64,000 bases of DNA, from contig CM106585.1 of assembly GCA_048013815.1 (NCBI GenBank), positions 23,374,001 to 23,438,000 on the forward strand, given 5' to 3'. Shown here in pieces: positions 60,681-64,000 of this stretch. The first letter of the stretch is position 1. Each line of letters starts with the position of its first letter. The DNA comes from Setoptus koraiensis (taxonomy: Eukaryota > Arthropoda). The notes below the pieces were generated by a model. That model worked only from the letters and a program-made list of their open reading frames with translations, was not told the origin of the DNA and made no database searches. The position numbers and the translations under genes were made by a program.

Positions 60681-61317
60681 AAGCCCCATAATTGTGGTTA
60701 GTCACGAGTTCTACTATAAACACTTGAGTTTGGTGTAACAACAATGGCAATAAGAGAGGTTTTCGTCGAAATCTTCATCTTGATGATGACCACCTTAGAA
60801 GCATGTTGCAATGTGTTTGTGCTAATGTAATGCCGAACAGGATAGAACAGAACAATGATGAAATGAACAATTTGTACGACTGATTGTGCGGCCATCCTCT
60901 TATTTCTTCTATTGCCATCACTATCATTTCTGTTGTGTTCGCTAATTATATCATGTCACACACTCATGAATAAATTGGTTGACCCAATGAACAGGTGAAT
61001 CGTATATTGTCAGAGGTATGAATTGATTTATTGTGACTATCGGAAACAAGTATGTAAAAACAAGTCAAAGAGCCCTCTAATCTAGAGCTTTCAGCACTGC
61101 TGAGCATTGAGGTTCAAGAAAATCAAAGAAAAGATGATGTTTTCGTATTGCGTCGCGTCTGGCATCAGGCTCTGTGTGTTTAAATTACTTGCAACGACAA
61201 TACTTGAGAATCGGCTTACTTTTCAACGAAGTATTTATAGTCAATCTTTCGTATTTGTAGGTATGGCAGCGTCTTGATGTTCGATGTCCATCTTCTAAGG
61301 AGGGGCGGGCTTATAAG

Positions 61318-64000
61318 CTAGTATTGTACACTTTGACTCGGCATATGATGACATACCTGGCTAGTATAAGATTCGTGATAATAGAATTCGCTAGCGGAGG
61401 TGTCCTCATTAGGTTCGTGCTCCTGAAATGGTCTATCAAACGAGGTCAAGTTAGGTGTGTAGTCATTAACTATTGTGAAACTGCTGTTGTTACTAGAATT
61501 ATAAAATTGATTGCCTTCGTCCGCCAGATTTGTGCTTGTAATTGTAACTGGAACAAGTGCATTGTCTTTGTTATTTATTGGCGGTGTCCAACTAGAATGA
61601 TAGTTGTTTGTTTTATCGAATCGATTCTCAGATAATGAGAACGTTTCCCTAGGTGAGTTTTGTTGTTGTCCTATAGTTTTTTCAACATTCGCAATCGTGT
61701 CACTGTTACTAGACGAAGAGGATTCTAAGGTAGCGACACCAGCTACAAAATGTTGACCATTGGTCGACATTAGTGGCCGTTGATTACCATGATTTGTTTG
61801 CTGCATGTTGCCTGGTAGTAAATAATCGTTACCTTCACTGGTTGCTACTTAAATAATATAATATTATATGAAACATTAGATAATAGATTAGCATTGTTAG
61901 TTACATAATGTGTGCGAGTGTGAGTGTGTGTGTGTGTGTAATACACGGTGACTACTGACAACAGACACTAAAACAGTGGGTGGATGAGTGATGAGATAAT
62001 TGAATGATTGACTCACCTTTGGAACATTTCATGTCGGATGTATTATCCTTATGGTCATGGTGTTGGTGCTGCTGTTAATGATGGATGGATAGAATGAGTG
62101 TTAGATTTAATTCTGGGGTGATTTTGATGGACATCATGTACAAAAATTTGTTGTACGTTACAATTACTTGTAGTATGATATCTACGTCTTTTCAATTCAA
62201 ATTGCCTTGAAAAGTGAGAAGAAGAAACTATCTCAAAGTGTGAGACTCAAACTGTTGACTCACCTTTGGCAGTAACGAGTGACAATCTTGACACTCCACA
62301 TTGGATGCCGGACTTTGGTTGGTGTTGTTTCTATCAGGTGTATGATTGGTTGAGTGATAGGACTGCTTATTTGCTTCATTAGAGCCGCCACCACCACTAC
62401 CTATAATGGTGTTAGTGAAATTCTGATGGTCATTCATATAAATGGTATCATCTCTATTGCAAGGGATTGCATCGGTTTTGTTGCTCAAATGATTGGCGTT
62501 ATGTATAATAGTGCTAGTGGCAGTTGCATTGGTATCATCATTTGATAGGATAGACGGACTTTTCAAGTTAAATGTCCGACTTTTATCTTGACAAGAATCT
62601 TTCGAATGGTCATAGGAAGAGGAGGTGGTTGAGGATGAGGTGGTACTGGTAGTGGCGTTGTTAATACCACTTCTAGCTGGACTGTTACAACTCGCTGAGG
62701 ATGTTACTGAATGTTGACAATCATTTAGATTTTTATCGACAATATTATTTAAATTCGACGTTGGATCGGAAAGATGCGGGCAACCATTGTTGTTGTTGTT
62801 GTTGCTGTTGTTGTTTCTGTCCGACATATTGTTGGCTGCCTGACCACTAGTCAACATAATGGGCTGTTGTTGTTGCTGCTGCTGGTGATCACCAAGACCA
62901 ACACCGACATCTCCTAATGACTGGTTGAGCTCGTCGTGGTTGTAGCTCGTTATTGCTGGTAATTTGTAGCGATTGTTCGGATAAGAATAGTCGCTGTTGT
63001 TTGTTGTCGGTGCTATTGCATTGGTCGGTTGGTGTGCAGTGGCGTGAGCATTGTGACCCAAATCCCAATCGAAGCAATTCTTTGTTGTTTGATCTGGTGG
63101 ACTTTGATTGGTGACCAGATAAGAGCCATTGTCACTACTATTAAGTTGCGTAACAGCACCATTAGTATAATAATCTCTATAATGGCCACTAGTTGTTGTT
63201 GCTTGTTGAATTGCATTGCGGGTAGTGTCAATTGCGCTCAATTGGGTGTTTGTGACTGACTGCAAATGATGATGAATGTTATGATGATGATTGTATTGGT
63301 GATGATGATAGGAGGTCATAGGCACAATGTTTTGCTCAAAATTTGCATAACTGCCCTGGCTCAGTCTAGATCTCTCTATATCCGAACTGGCGTTATTATA
63401 GGTTGTTGGTGGTTGTAGTTGATCGTGTTGCAACGTCAACGACGGCATTGATGAAGACTGAGATTGATCAATCACCTTTGGGCATCTGTTGTTTGTAGCG
63501 GTGGGCGCACTCTTGTTGCTGCCATGAATTGCACCATTAGAGGACAATATAGGTAATTGTGTCCAATCGTAGTTATGCGACGATGTAGTAGCCGAATGAT
63601 GCAATTGTTCGTGTAAATAGCCATCCGCCTGTTGTTGTTGCTGTTTTAAATGATTCATATGTTGAAGATGATTATTATCGTAATTGGTCATTGTTGAGCC
63701 AACGTTGCTATGGCCAGTATAAGTGCCATTATCATGTCCAGTCAAATGACAGTTGGCGTTGGTAGTGAAGACGTTGTTACTGTCGCTAATTACACCATGA
63801 TTAACAGTCATTTGTTGTTTGTTGCCGTTTTGTTGTTGTCCTATATTGAGGCCAGTGTCAGTGCCATTACCATTACCACTGTCGCCATTAGTAGTGTTGT
63901 CAACAATAATTGTTGGCGCACAATTCAAATGATTGAAGGATACGTGACGATTGTTGTAATCGTTGTTTATATCGGTTGCTGTGACTAGCATTGCATCGGC
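61318..64000 (-). CDS. long Asn/Gln/His-rich protein, unrecognised, possibly open at the right edge
   Basis: In transcript order the exons are 64000 or 63991-62264, 62071 (or 62068)-62017, and 61844-61318. The joins keep frame (CCAAAG|GTGAGT, AACAG/CAGCAG acceptor, AAAG|GTGAGT, TAG|CA) and give about 769 residues from the ATG at 63991. The frame stays open to the window edge, so the real start may lie outside. It is dominated by Asn, Gln, His, Ser and Thr runs, typical of arthropod transcription regulators, with a single small Cys cluster (VECQDCHSLLP, then MKCSK across the exon join). The last exon could splice on at CAG|GTATGT (61351-61356) instead of stopping at 61318. No family is assigned. 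Confidence 0.55.

Larger units (their letters stand above)
58188..61317. other. gene-poor stretch upstream of BNIP3
   Basis: About 3.1 kb with no supported gene. It contains a CTG/TTG tract (58794-58861), which makes a false poly-Gln frame, and a long imperfect hairpin at 60614-60680. It probably holds the BNIP3 promoter and 5' leader. Confidence 0.45.

Overview
The window is nuclear DNA of a eukaryote with compact genes: short introns of about 65-215 bp, GTAAGT-type donors, AATAAA signals, and one TATA plus initiator promoter of arthropod type. Proteins carry asparagine- and glutamine-rich inserts, and microsatellites are common. The gene set is metazoan (SLC17, carbonic anhydrase, SLX4, NAC-alpha, beta-hexosaminidase, CLP1, NHE, Pescadillo, RPP14, PAXBP1/GCFC2-like, MIC60, eIF3L, COQ4, IPPK, BNIP3). 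An arthropod is the best inference. A mite is possible, but that is a guess from style and not shown by the sequence.

Layout. 1-9.1 kb holds a small secreted protein, a long SLC17-type transporter (+) and a convergent six-exon membrane-bound carbonic anhydrase (-). 9.1-24.3 kb has no gene I can support. Its middle (about 10.5-22.9 kb) is richer in GC and full of tandem repeats, inverted repeats and one very CpG-dense block. 24.3-52.4 kb is a dense housekeeping block: SLX4-like (-), NAC-alpha (+), HEX (-), CLP1 (-), an NHE-type exchanger in seven exons (-), PES1 (-), RPP14 (-), a PAXBP1/GCFC2-like protein (-), MIC60 (+), eIF3L (-), COQ4 (+), an unrecognised three-exon gene (-) and IPPK (-). 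52.4-64 kb is looser: coding relics, a three-exon secreted protein with a clear promoter, BNIP3 (-), a long gene-poor stretch, and an Asn/Gln-rich gene (-) that may run off the right edge. I reconstructed exon joins by eye from splice signals, phase and family alignment; every multi-exon model listed keeps frame.

The most notable structure is at 45.27-51.06 kb. COQ4 and IPPK appear to have been convergent neighbours only 71 bp apart. They are now separated by a block of about 5.06 kb, flanked by two nearly identical direct copies (368 and 367 bp) of the old COQ4/IPPK junction. The block carries an intact intron-containing gene of unknown function and a decayed fragment of the 3' end of the rRNA methyltransferase gene FTSJ3/SPB1, next to a hairpin. 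This looks like DNA-mediated insertion of a chromosomal segment at a widely staggered break, or an assembly join; spanning reads would decide.

Other points worth following are an NHE paralogue that appears to have lost the transport-critical aspartate, a carbonic anhydrase with a large Asn-rich insert inside its catalytic domain, SLX4-like and PAXBP1-like proteins lacking their usual C-terminal halves, and RPP14 ending 26 bp before the PES1 start with its poly(A) signals inside that gap.
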